Assembly (NCBI RefSeq): GCF_023101345.1
Contig: NZ_CP095849.1
Location: forward strand, 1 to 64,000
Direction of reading: 5' to 3'
DNA from: Hymenobacter sublimis
GTDB taxonomy: Bacteria > Bacteroidota > Bacteroidia > Cytophagales > Hymenobacteraceae
DNA: 64,000 nt
Program-made: the position numbers and the translations under genes
Notes under the pieces: model-generated
The model's database searches: none
The model's input: the letters and a program-made list of their open reading frames with translations, nothing else
Told to the model about the DNA's origin: nothing
Shown here: positions 49,245 through 60,770 of the stretch, piece after piece
How positions within the stretch are numbered: position 1 is the stretch's first letter
Layout of the letters: every line of letters starts with the position of its first letter

Positions 49245-49754
49245 ATGCGCCGTTTCCTCCTTGCCCTGTTGGCCGTTCCCGCCCTGTCGGCTACCGCTTT
49301 TGCCCAAACCACGCCCGCTGCAGCGGCAACCCCCAGCGCCGATGAGGCGGCTGTGCGGTCCGTGCTGACTAAGTACCAGCAGGCCGTGCAAAAGCTCGAT
49401 ACCACGGGCACCGCCCGCCTGTTCACGGCCAACTCCCAGGTGTTCGAGTCGGGTGGGGTGGAAGGCTCCTACCGGCACTACGCCGAGCACCACCTGGCCC
49501 CCGAGCTCAAGGAGTTTAGCGCCTTCACCTTCAGCGACTACAAGGCCGCCGTGCAGGTAGACGGTCCTTATGCTTTCGCAACGGAAACCTACACCTATAC
49601 CATTAACCTCAAGAAGGACCCCAAGGAGAAAGAGGCCAAGGCGCCCATCGTGCGTCGCGGGGTGGCCACGTCGGTGCTGCGCAAAAACGCCGCCGGCCAG
49701 TGGCAAATCATGAGCACCCACACCTCGGCCCGCACGCCCCGGGTCAAGAAATAA
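49245..49754 (+). CDS. Exported SnoaL-like (NTF2 fold) protein
   Basis: This exported protein of 169 residues has a signal ending TAFAQ. The body is a single NTF2-like domain: DEAAVRSVLTKYQQAVQKLD, RLFTANSQVFESGGVEGSYR with HYAEHHLAPELKEF, and a final RKNAAGQWQIMSTHTSART. This fold is used by many enzymes and binding proteins and does not specify function. HYAEHH may offer a metal site. It is within the efflux operon, 18 bp after the adaptor gene, so a role in copper handling is possible. Confidence 0.75.
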   Translation: MRRFLLALLAVPALSATAFAQTTPAAAATPSADEAAVRSVLTKYQQAVQKLDTTGTARLFTANSQVFESGGVEGSYRHYAEHHLAPELKEFSAFTFSDYKAAVQVDGPYAFATETYTYTINLKKDPKEKEAKAPIVRRGVATSVLRKNAAGQWQIMSTHTSARTPRVKK

Positions 49755-49849
49755 GACGCACAGGGCGTGCCCTGTCCGCCCCACTGGCCCACCGGCCGGA
49801 CTACACCGAAGTCGCCCTTGAGGCTCCTTCCACTTTGCGCTAATACCCC

Positions 49850-53071
<3,222 letters not shown>

Positions 53072-53074
53072 GCG

Positions 53075-53386
53075 ATGCTGCACGCCTTTCTGCATATCAC
53101 GGTGCCAGGGCTCTACGCCCTGGCCTTTCACCGCCCCCACTGGCGGCGGGTGTGGGCGGTGCTGGCCAGTGCCCTGCTGCTCGACCTGGACCACCTCTGG
53201 GCGACTCCTTTCTACGACCCGGACCGCTGCAGCATCAACTTCCACACCTTTCACACCTACTGGGCCATCGGCGGCTACGTGCTACTGCTGCTACCCGCCC
53301 GCACGCGCATCTGGGCCGTGGGCTTCCTGCTGCACATGGTGCTGGACTACACCGAATGCTGGCAGCGCGGCATTTACCTGCCTTAA
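53075..53386 (+). CDS. DUF6122 membrane protein, short form
   Basis: This protein of 103 residues consists of the DUF6122 domain alone, paralogous to the C-terminal part of the gene at 37648: ALLLDLDHLWATPFYDPDRC, NFHTFHTYWAIGGYVLLLL and GFLLHMVLDYTECW. It has four membrane segments with conserved Asp and His at their ends. It is coupled to the RND pump gene and to the second AraC gene. A role in membrane metal handling is inferred from repeated association with copper genes in this window. Confidence 0.78.
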   Translation: MLHAFLHITVPGLYALAFHRPHWRRVWAVLASALLLDLDHLWATPFYDPDRCSINFHTFHTYWAIGGYVLLLLPARTRIWAVGFLLHMVLDYTECWQRGIYLP

Positions 53387-53398
53387 CCTCGCTTGCTG

Positions 53399-54028
53399 AT
53401 GCCTAATCGCTCCGCTTCTGCTTCGCCCACCACTGTGCTTTACATCAAGCACATGGTGTGCGCGCGCGGTATCCGGGTGGTTCGGCAGGAGCTGGAAGGG
53501 CTGGGCTTGCAGGTGCTCGACGTGCGCCTGGGGGCCGCCACGGTCGCCGGAGAGCCGGAAGACCTGGACTGGCCCCGCCTGCGGGCCACGCTGGAAGCAG
53601 CCCGGTTTGCGCTGCTCGAAACCTTTCACCAGACCCTGGTGGAACGGGTCAGCGTGGCCGTGAACCGCCTGTTGCGCGAGCCCGGCGAAAGCCTGCGGCA
53701 CCGGGCATTCGGGGCGGCGGTGGCCCGTGAGCTGGACCTGACGTACGGGCAGCTGAGCGCGGCCTTTGCCCGCTTGGTGGGCGATAAGACGCTGGCGGCC
53801 TACATCCTGAGTCAGCGCCTGGCTTATGCGCAGGAGCTGCTGCTTTCTTCCTCCCTGAGCGTGGGCCTAATTGCCCGGCACCTGGGCTACACCAGCCTGG
53901 CGCACTTCTCCGGCCAATTCCGGCGCTTGGCCCGCTGTTCGCCTTCCGCATATCGTCGGCTGCTGCGGGCCGAAAGGGCTCCGGTGGTAGGGGAGGAGGC
54001 CCCAAATCATGCAAGGGAAGAAGACTAA
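53399..54028 (+). CDS. AraC-family regulator with degenerate HMA-like domain
   Basis: This 209-residue paralogue of the regulator at 39284 is alignable throughout. The N-terminal domain reads VLYIKHMVCARGIRVVRQEL: the metal motif CPQC of the paralogue has become CARG, leaving a single Cys. The AraC domain is intact (AAYILSQRLAYAQELLLSSS, LIARHLGYTSLAHFSGQFRR). It may respond to a different ligand, be a constitutive repressor, or compete for the same sites. It is the last gene of the efflux operon; a bipartite element for the next gene overlaps its 3' end. Confidence 0.8.
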   Translation: MPNRSASASPTTVLYIKHMVCARGIRVVRQELEGLGLQVLDVRLGAATVAGEPEDLDWPRLRATLEAARFALLETFHQTLVERVSVAVNRLLREPGESLRHRAFGAAVARELDLTYGQLSAAFARLVGDKTLAAYILSQRLAYAQELLLSSSLSVGLIARHLGYTSLAHFSGQFRRLARCSPSAYRRLLRAERAPVVGEEAPNHAREED

Positions 54029-54066
54029 TATGTAAAACCTTGGGCCACAGAGAAGGTATACTTAGG
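54004..54066 (+). promoter_or_regulatory. Bipartite copper-regulon element, csp gene
   Basis: AAATCATGCAAG at 54004-54015, 15 bp, TGTA at 54031-54034. A weak -7 match TACTTAGG lies at 54059-54066. The box ends exactly 99 bp before the start codon at 54115, the same distance as for the chaperone gene at 55416. Confidence 0.7.
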
Positions 54067-54114
54067 CAGCGACCCGGTTGGGTTGCCTTGTTCGTTCACC
54101 TACACCCCTTTCCC

Positions 54115-54450
54115 ATGCATACCCAAAACCAAAGCCTGCTCGACGCCCTCAATGCCTGTATCGCCGCCTGTGAGCATTGTGCTACGGCCTGCCTGCAGGA
54201 AGACAACGTGAAGATGATGGCCCGCTGCGTGCTGTTGGACCGCGACTGTGCCGACATCTGCGCCCTCACCGCCCGCTTCACTGCCCGCGGCTCGGAGCAC
54301 GCCGCCCATCTGCTACGCGAGTGCGCTGAAATCTGCAAGGCCTGCGCCGACGAGTGCGAGAAGCACGGCGCTCACTCCGAGCACTGCCGCCAGTGCGCCG
54401 AGGCCTGCCGCCGCTGCGAGCAGGCCTGCCGCCAGGGCATTGCTGCTTAA
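54115..54450 (+). CDS. csp: Cytosolic four-helix copper-storage protein (Csp/DUF326 type)
   Basis: This protein of 111 residues has 16 Cys, all in helices with CxxxC and CxxC spacing: NACIAACEHCATAC, RCVLLDRDCADIC, RECAEICKACADEC and EHCRQCAEACRRCEQAC. This is the pattern of Csp proteins, whose four-helix bundle core is filled with Cu(I) ions. No signal peptide is present with the start at 54115, so it should be the cytosolic (Csp3-like) kind. It has its own promoter with the bipartite element and its own terminator. Confidence 0.88.
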   Translation: MHTQNQSLLDALNACIAACEHCATACLQEDNVKMMARCVLLDRDCADICALTARFTARGSEHAAHLLRECAEICKACADECEKHGAHSEHCRQCAEACRRCEQACRQGIAA

Positions 54451-54470
54451 ATATCCTCGATACCATGGGA

Positions 54471-54501
54471 AGCCAGCTCGTCGCGTACGGGCTGGCTTTT
54501 T
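54471..54501 (+). terminator. Terminator of the csp gene
   Basis: AGCCAGC and GCTGGCT form a stem over a 13-nt loop, followed by TTTTTCG. It lies 20 bp after the csp stop codon. Confidence 0.75.
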
Positions 54502-54518
54502 CGTGGGCCCCGGTGTGT

Positions 54519-54579
54519 TAATTATGCTGGTTCGCGGCCTAATTCTGTACGCCGGGCCTGGGCGACACCCCTACTTTTG
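54519..54579 (+). promoter_or_regulatory. Bipartite element and -7 site of the DUF2269-like gene
   Basis: TAATTATGCTGG at 54519-54530 (three mismatches to the box), 15 bp, TGTA at 54546-54549. A perfect -7 element TACTTTTG follows at 54572-54579, about 33 bp before the start codon. Confidence 0.65.
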
Positions 54580-54612
54580 CGGGGTCCTTCACCCGCCCCA
54601 ACTGCCTCGCTG

Positions 54613-55257
54613 ATGACAATGGCTCCCGCCCTGCGCAAATTCATGCTCACCGCCCACATCACGTTCTCGGTGGGCTGGCTCGGCGCCGTGGCCATGTTCC
54701 TGGCCCTGGCCATCACCGGCCTGACCAGTACTGATGCGTTGCTGGTGCGCACGGCCTACCTGGCCATGGGGCTGAGCGGCTGGTTTGTTATTGTGCCCTC
54801 CAGCCTGGCCGCGCTGGCCACCGGCGTGGTGCAGGCGCTGGGCACGCCCTGGGGCTTGTTTAAGCATTACTGGGTGCTGGTCAAGCTGGTGCTCACGGTA
54901 GCGGCCACGCTGCTGTTGCTGCTGCACATCCAGCCCATCGCCTACCTGGCCGAGGTAGCCGCCAAAGCCGACCTCTCGGCAACTGACCTGCGCGGGCTGC
55001 GCCTGCAGCTGCTGGCCGATGCCGCGGCCGCGCTGGTCGTGCTGCTGGCAGCCACCGCCATTTCGGTGTACAAGCCCTGGGGCCGCATTGGTAAGTGGCG
55101 GCTGCAAAAGCAGGCGCATGCCCAAGCCGTGGCCGCGGGCCACGCAACTGCTATGCCCACCCCCTGGGGCCGCTATTTGCTCATCGCCGGGCTGGTGCTG
55201 CTCCTACTCTTTGTCATCGGCAAACACTTGCTCGGCGGGGGCATGGGCCACCATTAA
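54613..55257 (+). CDS. DUF2269-like integral membrane protein
   Basis: This protein of 214 residues has four to five membrane helices. The first segment FMLTAHITFSVGWLGAVAMF is like DUF2269 and related copper-associated membrane proteins. His residues occur at helix ends (HITFS, LLLLHIQPIAY, the C-terminal GMGHH). It may bind haem or copper in the membrane. The start at 54613 fits the -7 element 33 bp upstream. It has its own copper-type promoter, so it belongs to the regulon by position and control. Confidence 0.7.
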   Translation: MTMAPALRKFMLTAHITFSVGWLGAVAMFLALAITGLTSTDALLVRTAYLAMGLSGWFVIVPSSLAALATGVVQALGTPWGLFKHYWVLVKLVLTVAATLLLLLHIQPIAYLAEVAAKADLSATDLRGLRLQLLADAAAALVVLLAATAISVYKPWGRIGKWRLQKQAHAQAVAAGHATAMPTPWGRYLLIAGLVLLLLFVIGKHLLGGGMGHH

Positions 55258-55304
55258 AGCTAGCGTGCGACGTGTCAGGCAGGCAAAGGGGGATTAGCTG
55301 CTAC

Positions 55305-55365
55305 AAATCATGCAAGCCTGAAGCCTAATTGTGTACCCCTTCCCGGGCACGTGCCGCTACTTTTG
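55305..55365 (+). promoter_or_regulatory. Bipartite element and -7 site of the copper chaperone gene
   Basis: AAATCATGCAAG at 55305-55316, 15 bp, TGTA at 55332-55335, and a perfect -7 element TACTTTTG at 55358-55365, 53 bp from the box start. This is the clearest example of the set. Confidence 0.78.
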
Positions 55366-55415
55366 GGTGTTTTAATTCCGAACCCGCCCACCACGGGCGC
55401 CACGCATTTACTCCC

Positions 55416-55622
55416 ATGAAAACGCTCCAATTCAACACCAACATCAACTGCGGCGGCTGCATCAAAGCCGTAACGCCCACCCTCAACGGCGAGAAGGCGA
55501 TTGCCTCCTGGCAGGTCGACACGGCCAACCCCAACAAGGTGCTCACCGTGACCGGCGACGTGACCGAGGAGCAGGTGCTGGCGCTCGTAGAAGATGCCGG
55601 CTTCAAGGCTGAAAAGGCCTAG
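55416..55622 (+). CDS. copZ: CopZ-like heavy-metal-associated chaperone
   Basis: This single HMA domain of 68 residues reads MKTLQFNTNINCGGCIKAVT with the metal site NCGGC, then WQVDTANPNKVLTVTGDVTE and VLALVEDAGFKAEKA. These small cytosolic proteins carry Cu(I) to CopA. The metal motif has Asn rather than the usual Met-Thr before Cys, a common variant in Bacteroidota. It is translated from its own promoter in the copper regulon. Confidence 0.87.
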   Translation: MKTLQFNTNINCGGCIKAVTPTLNGEKAIASWQVDTANPNKVLTVTGDVTEEQVLALVEDAGFKAEKA

Positions 55623-55717
55623 ACATTTTAGTGAGTGCCACCCACGGAATACGGACCGTGGCTGTTTGAACTACCCCGCGGCCGTACCCGGCGGGCTCAT
55701 CTTAACCACCAGAACCG

Positions 55718-55915
55718 ATGAAACGCAAGATGATGATGTTCGGCGCCGCGGCGCTGCTCTCCGGCGGCGCCTTGTTTGGCTTCACCAGCCCAACCCCGAC
55801 CGCGGCGGATTGTCCACTGAAGGGCACCCCCGATTGCCCGCTGGTGCAAAACTGCGCCCAGGCCGGCACTCCGGCCTGCACGGCGGGAGCCCCTAGCTGC
55901 TGCGCGGCCAAGTAA
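55718..55915 (+). CDS. Small exported Cys-rich peptide, 65 aa
   Basis: MKRKMMMFGAAALLSGGALF is a signal peptide. The mature part of about 35 residues contains seven Cys: DCPLKGTPDCPLVQNC, PACTAGAPSCCAAK. The density and spacing suggest metal binding or disulfide cross-linking. No family is known. It is 95 bp after the chaperone gene and closed by a terminator, so it may share the chaperone transcript. Confidence 0.68.
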   Translation: MKRKMMMFGAAALLSGGALFGFTSPTPTAADCPLKGTPDCPLVQNCAQAGTPACTAGAPSCCAAK

Positions 55916-55932
55916 GCTGCCCACGCTCGTGT

Positions 55933-55965
55933 AAAACGCCCGGCCCCAGTAGGTCGGGCGTTTTT
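55933..55965 (+). terminator. Rho-independent terminator
   Basis: AAAACGCCCG and CGGGCGTTTTT form the stem, with a 12-nt loop and T-run. It ends the chaperone and Cys-rich peptide unit. Confidence 0.88.
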
Positions 55966-56013
55966 CGTTTTAGCGTTTCCTGGGACGGCCTGTAGTCAGG
56001 ACCAGGTTGCTTG

Positions 56014-56072
56014 AAATTATGCAACCGTGCGGCCGTTTGCGTGTAAACATTGTCGCGGTTTGACTACGTATG
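56014..56072 (+). promoter_or_regulatory. Bipartite element of the DUF2231/multicopper oxidase operon
   Basis: AAATTATGCAAC at 56014-56025, 16 bp, TGTA at 56042-56045. TACGTATG at 56065-56072 is a one-mismatch -7 element, 51 bp from the box start. The leader to the start codon at 56217 would be about 140 bp. Confidence 0.65.
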
Positions 56073-56216
56073 GTACCCAACAGGGAAAGCAACGACCGCC
56101 TGGCTAGGACCAGTGGTCAGCGCGGCCTCTCCATTACCCATTGGGATTTGCCCCGGCACTGCTGCTTGCGGTCAGCCGGGGTTTTTCCGTGTACCGGCCT
56201 TGGCTCATTCGGCTCT

Positions 56217-57404
56217 ATGTTTTCAGATTTTCCCAATCTGCACCCCCTGGTGGTGCACTTGCCCATTGTCCTGATACTGCTGGCTGCGGCATTGCAGGCC
56301 CTGCTGGTATTCAAGGACTGGCCCCAGGTGCGCTGGATTGCCTTGGCCGTGATGGCTGGGGGCTTTGCCGGGGCGGTGGCGGCCAGCACCGTGTTTCATG
56401 CGGCGGCAATTGGCCTTTCGCCCCGGGCAGCGGCCGTGTACGCGGCCCACGAGCAGTTCGCCGGCTACACCACCTGGCTCTCGGGCATCACGCTGCTATT
56501 GGCCGGCATCGGGTTTTACTTTAAGGTGCAGCGCCGGGCCTACGAGGTGCTGGTGCTGGTGGCAGCCGTGGCGGCGGCCGGCGCGCTTTCCGTGGCCGGG
56601 CACCGAGGTGCGCAGCTGGTGTACGTCGAGGGCGTGGGTCCCAAGGGCAACCTGCTCGATAAAAGCCACGGCCACGGCGGGGAGGATGCCATGCCCGGCA
56701 TGGACATGCCGGCTTCCGAAGCGGACGCCCACAACGAGGAGCTTGGCCCAAGCGACGGGACTCGCCCACCATCAGTGGCTACGCCAGGTACCTCCCCGGC
56801 CAGCATGGAAGGCATGAACATGGGCCCCGGCCCGCAGGCCGCCCAGCTAGGTCAGCGCCGTCAACCCATGGAACAAATGGAAGGCATGAACATGCCCACC
56901 CAACGGCGCGGCGGCCAACCGCAGCCGGCGCCGGCAGGACGGGCCGCCCAGCAGGGAGCCATGGCCGATATGCCGGGGATGAACATGCCCGGGATGCGTA
57001 CGCAACGTCCCTCCGGCCAAGGCAGCCCGCGCAAAGCGCCGCCCGCCCCGATGGACATGGGCAACATGCCCGGCATGGACATGGGTCCTGCCCGCTCGAA
57101 AAACACCTCCCCAAGCAAACCCGCCATAGGTACTATGAAAGGCATGGAAAACATGCCCGGCATGCAGCCCGCCGGCGGCCAAAAGCCTGTGACAACGCGC
57201 CAGCAGATGGACGATATGTCCGGAATGCCGGGCATGAAAAAGGGCGAGGCTATGCCCGGTATGGGCGATAGGAAGGGAATGGAGAAGCCCGGAACGGGCG
57301 CCATGCCGGGCATGCCGGGAATAGCCATGCCCAGCAGCCCCATGGATAAGTACCGGTTCGAGGACAACAACCCGGCCCGCAGCACCCCCAAACGCGACAA
57401 GTAA
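56217..57404 (+). CDS. DUF2231-type membrane protein with methionine-rich tail
   Basis: This protein of 395 residues starts MFSDFPNLHPLVVHLPIVLI, typical of DUF2231, with four membrane helices in the first 145 residues and His residues at FPNLHPLVVHLP and VYAAHEQFAGY. The rest is a hydrophilic tail carrying eight copies of MPGM and many MEGMNM or MDM clusters, with HGHGGED at its start. Methionine clusters bind Cu(I) in the oxidising periplasm. A cytochrome-like or copper-relay role in the membrane is inferred. It lies 6 bp before the multicopper oxidase gene, whose product has the same type of Met-rich stretch, so the two proteins probably cooperate. Confidence 0.78.
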   Translation: MFSDFPNLHPLVVHLPIVLILLAAALQALLVFKDWPQVRWIALAVMAGGFAGAVAASTVFHAAAIGLSPRAAAVYAAHEQFAGYTTWLSGITLLLAGIGFYFKVQRRAYEVLVLVAAVAAAGALSVAGHRGAQLVYVEGVGPKGNLLDKSHGHGGEDAMPGMDMPASEADAHNEELGPSDGTRPPSVATPGTSPASMEGMNMGPGPQAAQLGQRRQPMEQMEGMNMPTQRRGGQPQPAPAGRAAQQGAMADMPGMNMPGMRTQRPSGQGSPRKAPPAPMDMGNMPGMDMGPARSKNTSPSKPAIGTMKGMENMPGMQPAGGQKPVTTRQQMDDMSGMPGMKKGEAMPGMGDRKGMEKPGTGAMPGMPGIAMPSSPMDKYRFEDNNPARSTPKRDK

Positions 57405-57410
57405 CGACCG

Positions 57411-59831
57411 ATGCGAATACTCTTTCTACTGGCTGCCCTGCTGGCCGCCATGCCCGCCTGGGCGCAGCACACGCCGGGCATGCGTATGGGCAAAAGCGCC
57501 GAGCCTCACCTGACCCAGTCTGCGCCCCCGGCTGCTCAGCTGCAGGGCAAGGTCGTGACGCCTCGCACGAGCTACGTGGGCAAGCGGGTGGAGTACGACC
57601 TGTACGTGGACGAGCGCCTGGTCAACTTCACGGGCCGCACCCGCCGGGCCATCGGCATCAACGGCCAGATTCCGGCCCCCACGCTCACCTTCAACGAGGG
57701 GGACACCGCCGTGATTCGGGTGCACAACCAGATGCACATGGAAACCAGCATCCACTGGCACGGCCTGCTGCTGCCCAACGAGCAGGACGGCGTACCCTAC
57801 CTCAACACGGCCCCGGTCGAGCCGGGCGGCACCCACACGTTCGTGTTCCCCCTGATTCAGAGCGGCACCTACTGGTACCACTCCCACACCATGCTGCAGG
57901 AGCAGGACGGCGTGTACGGCTCCATCGTCATCCACCCCAAGCGCATTCCCTACGAGATGAAGGAGTACGTGCTGGTGCTCTCCGACTGGACCGACCACAA
58001 ATCCAAGGAGGTGCTGCGCTACCTCAAGCGCACCGGCGAGTGGTTCGCCGTGCAGAAAGGGGCCACCCAGAGCTACGGCGAGGCCCTGGCCGCCGGCTAC
58101 TTCAAGGACAAGCTCAAGCAGGAGTGGGGGCGCATGCCGGCCATGGACCTGACCGACATCTACTACAACAAATTCCTGACCAACGGGCAGGAAAAGGGCT
58201 ATTTCAAGGACGCCAAGCCCGGGGAGGTGGTGCGCCTGCGCATCATCAACGGCAGCGCTTCCTCCTACTTTTACCTGCAGTACGCCGGCGGACCCATGCA
58301 GGTCATCGCCGCCGACGGCATCAACGTGGAGCCCTTCCCCGTCACCAAGCTCGAAATTGCCACGGCCGAAACCTACGACCTGCTGGTGACGGTGCCCGCT
58401 GTGGGCGCGGCCGAGTTTCGGGCCACGGCCAACGACATCACGGGCTACACCTCCACCTATATCGGGCAGGGCGAGCCGATGAAAGCGCCGGATCTGCCCC
58501 GCATCAACTACTTCCAGATGATGCGGGAGATGAACAGCATGGAAGGCATGAGCGGCATGGACATGGGCGGCGCCGGCATGACCAAAGAGCAGGGCAGTGG
58601 GGAGATGAAAGGCATGGACATGGCGGGCCACCAGGGCCCGAAGCCGGCCCCTCCGGCTAGTGGTTCGGCGATGCCGGGAATGAATATGGAGCACGGCGCC
58701 GCGCCCGCCACCACGGCCCCCTCACCGCAGAGCCGGCCCGCGAATGCCCAGGAAAAAGCCGGCAAAAGCATGGGCAGCATGCAGGACATGGGCGGTATGG
58801 CGGGCATGGACATGGGAGGAATGGCCGGGATGAGCGGCATGGGGGGCAGCGCCGGCGACTTCAACTACAACCTGTTGCGGGCCCTCAACCCCACCACGCT
58901 GGATTCGACCAAGCAGTGGCGGGAAATCAACCTGACCCTCACCGGCAACATGCTGCGCTACGTGTGGTCGTTTGACAACAAGACCCTCTCCCAGGCCGAT
59001 AAGATTCCCATCCGTAGGGGCGAGAACGTGCGCATGACCTTTACCAACACCACCATGATGCGCCACCCGCTGCACCTGCACGGGCACTTTTTCCGGCTCG
59101 TGAATGCCCAGGGTGCTTATTCGCCGATGAAGCACACCTTCGACATTCAGTCCATGGGCAAGGTCACCATCGAATTCGACGCCAACGAGGAGCAGGACTG
59201 GTTTTTCCACTGCCACATCCTCTACCACATGATGGCCGGCATGGCCCGCATCGTGAGCTACGAGGGCACTCCGCAGAACCAGTACGCCCGCACCGACTAC
59301 AAAGAGCTGAAAAAAGAAGACAACCAGCCTTACCTCTGGGCCGACCTGATGGCCCACTCGCAGGGCGCTTTTCTGGAAAGCACCCTGTCCAACAACCGCA
59401 ACGCGCTCGAATTCGAGGGCCGCGTGAACTACCAAGGCAACTTCGAAACCGAAACCCACCTGCTGCGCTACCTCGACAACCGGCAGTTTATCGCCGCCTT
59501 TGTCGGCTTTGACTACCGTAACAACCGCACGCTGCTCGCGGAGGGCGAGCGCAACACCAAAAACAACCGGCGGGTGTTCGACGTGGGCGTGTATTACCTG
59601 CTGCCGCTGCTCGTGCGCTCGGAGCTGCGCCTGGACAGCAACGGCAAGGTGCGCCTGCAGCTGGAGCGCACCGACCTGCCGCTGAGCAACAACTTCTTCG
59701 CCGACCTGCTGGTGAACACGGACCGGGAATACAATGTCGCCTTCCGCTACATGGTCAGCAAGTACGTGTCATTGAGCACTAACTACGACAGTGACTACAA
59801 GTGGGGCGCCGGCCTGACGCTCCACTATTAA
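57411..59831 (+). CDS. Multicopper oxidase with Met-rich insert and C-terminal CopB-like barrel domain
   Basis: This exported protein of 806 residues has a signal ending AWAQ. The copper-site motifs are in order: IHWHGLLLPNEQDGVPY, GTYWYHSHTMLQEQDGVYG, MRHPLHLHGHFFRLVN and DWFFHCHILYHMMAGMARIV. Between cupredoxin domains 2 and 3 (about residues 375-485) is a Met/Gly-rich insert (MEGMSGMDMGGAGM; MGGMAGMDMGGMAGMSGMGG). The last 140 residues look like an outer-membrane CopB barrel fragment: YLDNRQFIAAFVGFDYRNNR and YMVSKYVSLSTNYDSDYKWG. CopA-type oxidases oxidise Cu(I) to the less toxic Cu(II). Joining oxidase and barrel in one chain is unlike the separate CopA and CopB of Proteobacteria. Confidence 0.88.
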   Translation: MRILFLLAALLAAMPAWAQHTPGMRMGKSAEPHLTQSAPPAAQLQGKVVTPRTSYVGKRVEYDLYVDERLVNFTGRTRRAIGINGQIPAPTLTFNEGDTAVIRVHNQMHMETSIHWHGLLLPNEQDGVPYLNTAPVEPGGTHTFVFPLIQSGTYWYHSHTMLQEQDGVYGSIVIHPKRIPYEMKEYVLVLSDWTDHKSKEVLRYLKRTGEWFAVQKGATQSYGEALAAGYFKDKLKQEWGRMPAMDLTDIYYNKFLTNGQEKGYFKDAKPGEVVRLRIINGSASSYFYLQYAGGPMQVIAADGINVEPFPVTKLEIATAETYDLLVTVPAVGAAEFRATANDITGYTSTYIGQGEPMKAPDLPRINYFQMMREMNSMEGMSGMDMGGAGMTKEQGSGEMKGMDMAGHQGPKPAPPASGSAMPGMNMEHGAAPATTAPSPQSRPANAQEKAGKSMGSMQDMGGMAGMDMGGMAGMSGMGGSAGDFNYNLLRALNPTTLDSTKQWREINLTLTGNMLRYVWSFDNKTLSQADKIPIRRGENVRMTFTNTTMMRHPLHLHGHFFRLVNAQGAYSPMKHTFDIQSMGKVTIEFDANEEQDWFFHCHILYHMMAGMARIVSYEGTPQNQYARTDYKELKKEDNQPYLWADLMAHSQGAFLESTLSNNRNALEFEGRVNYQGNFETETHLLRYLDNRQFIAAFVGFDYRNNRTLLAEGERNTKNNRRVFDVGVYYLLPLLVRSELRLDSNGKVRLQLERTDLPLSNNFFADLLVNTDREYNVAFRYMVSKYVSLSTNYDSDYKWGAGLTLHY

Positions 59832-59849
59832 TCGCCCAGAGGTTTAGCG

Positions 59850-60770
59850 TTAATTGCAGGCCTTCACCAGGGCGGTCACGCTGAGCGTGGCCGTGGCGTC
59901 GGTGGTGTAGTTGTCGTTGTTGACGCACACGAAGAAGCGGCGTGTCCCGGGGGGCAGCGACATTGGCCGGGTTTCCTGAGGCGTGTTGGTTTCCATGCGC
60001 AAGCACGAGTTGGGAATGGTTATCGAGCCTTTCGTAGCCAGGAATTGCTGCATGGCCGCCGGACTGGTGGTGATGTACCAGTGGCACTTGGTGGACGTCG
60101 TGGGCGGCTTGGTGTCCTGCTTCGACAAAGTGGAAGCGGCCATGGACAACAGGGCCACCGTACCGGTGGCCGGATTGCTCAGGGCCGCGGCCATGCTCAA
60201 GGCCGTGGACCAGGAAGCGGGCTGATGGCCGTCGCGGATGTCGAGCTTGTACACGATACCCACCGTGCCCTCGGGCACGTCGACTTCAAACACCTTTCGG
60301 CTTAGGTGCATGCAGTTGCTGCAGTGAATCTCCGCGCTGCTGAGCGGCAGGGCATCTTCCACTGCATACGTGCACTTGATTTCGCGCCCGTCCTCGTGCC
60401 AGCTGCGAAAATCAGCCTGCTGGGCGCCGTTGACGTAGGTACCCCGAAAGCTCAGCTTTCCGTTCTCGTGCCAGCCCGTGCACAGCCCTGAAGGCACGTC
60501 GGGGTGCTCTTTAACCATCTTGCCTTCCCACTGCTTTTGCCAGGAAGGGTAGAAATAGTCGCGCACGGTGCCCACGGTTTTACCAGCCGCGTCGTGGCGG
60601 GCTATACGGGCGTAGGCCACTTCTTCCAGCGTCTCGGTGCGCTCCCAGTCCCGGTCGAAGTAGACGGTATCGGCTGGAGGAAGCGATACCGCGGCCGGCT
60701 TGGGACGCTGGGCTAGCGCGGTAATAGTACTAATAAGGAGTAGGAACTGCAGAAAGTAGAGTTTTACCAT
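59850..60770 (-). CDS. Exported MORN-repeat-like protein
   Basis: This exported protein of 306 residues has a signal ending TALAQ. The first part has MORN-type variants: GLCTGWHENGKLSFRGTYVN and GAQQADFRSWHEDGREIKC. The second part is a beta-rich domain with a Cys pair in HCSNCMHLS, a central Ala/Ser-rich helix, and FFVCVNNDNYTTDATATLSV near the end. The MORN part resembles YwqK-like proteins of unknown function. It converges on the oxidase gene with an 18-bp gap and is not obviously linked to copper. Confidence 0.7.
   Translation of the reverse strand: MVKLYFLQFLLLISTITALAQRPKPAAVSLPPADTVYFDRDWERTETLEEVAYARIARHDAAGKTVGTVRDYFYPSWQKQWEGKMVKEHPDVPSGLCTGWHENGKLSFRGTYVNGAQQADFRSWHEDGREIKCTYAVEDALPLSSAEIHCSNCMHLSRKVFEVDVPEGTVGIVYKLDIRDGHQPASWSTALSMAAALSNPATGTVALLSMAASTLSKQDTKPPTTSTKCHWYITTSPAAMQQFLATKGSITIPNSCLRMETNTPQETRPMSLPPGTRRFFVCVNNDNYTTDATATLSVTALVKACN

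Noticed and set aside
54115..54450. Signal peptide on the Csp protein using the upstream start at 54040
   Set aside because: The added 25 residues are not a convincing signal, and the predicted -7 element lies inside them, so the start at 54115 is more likely.
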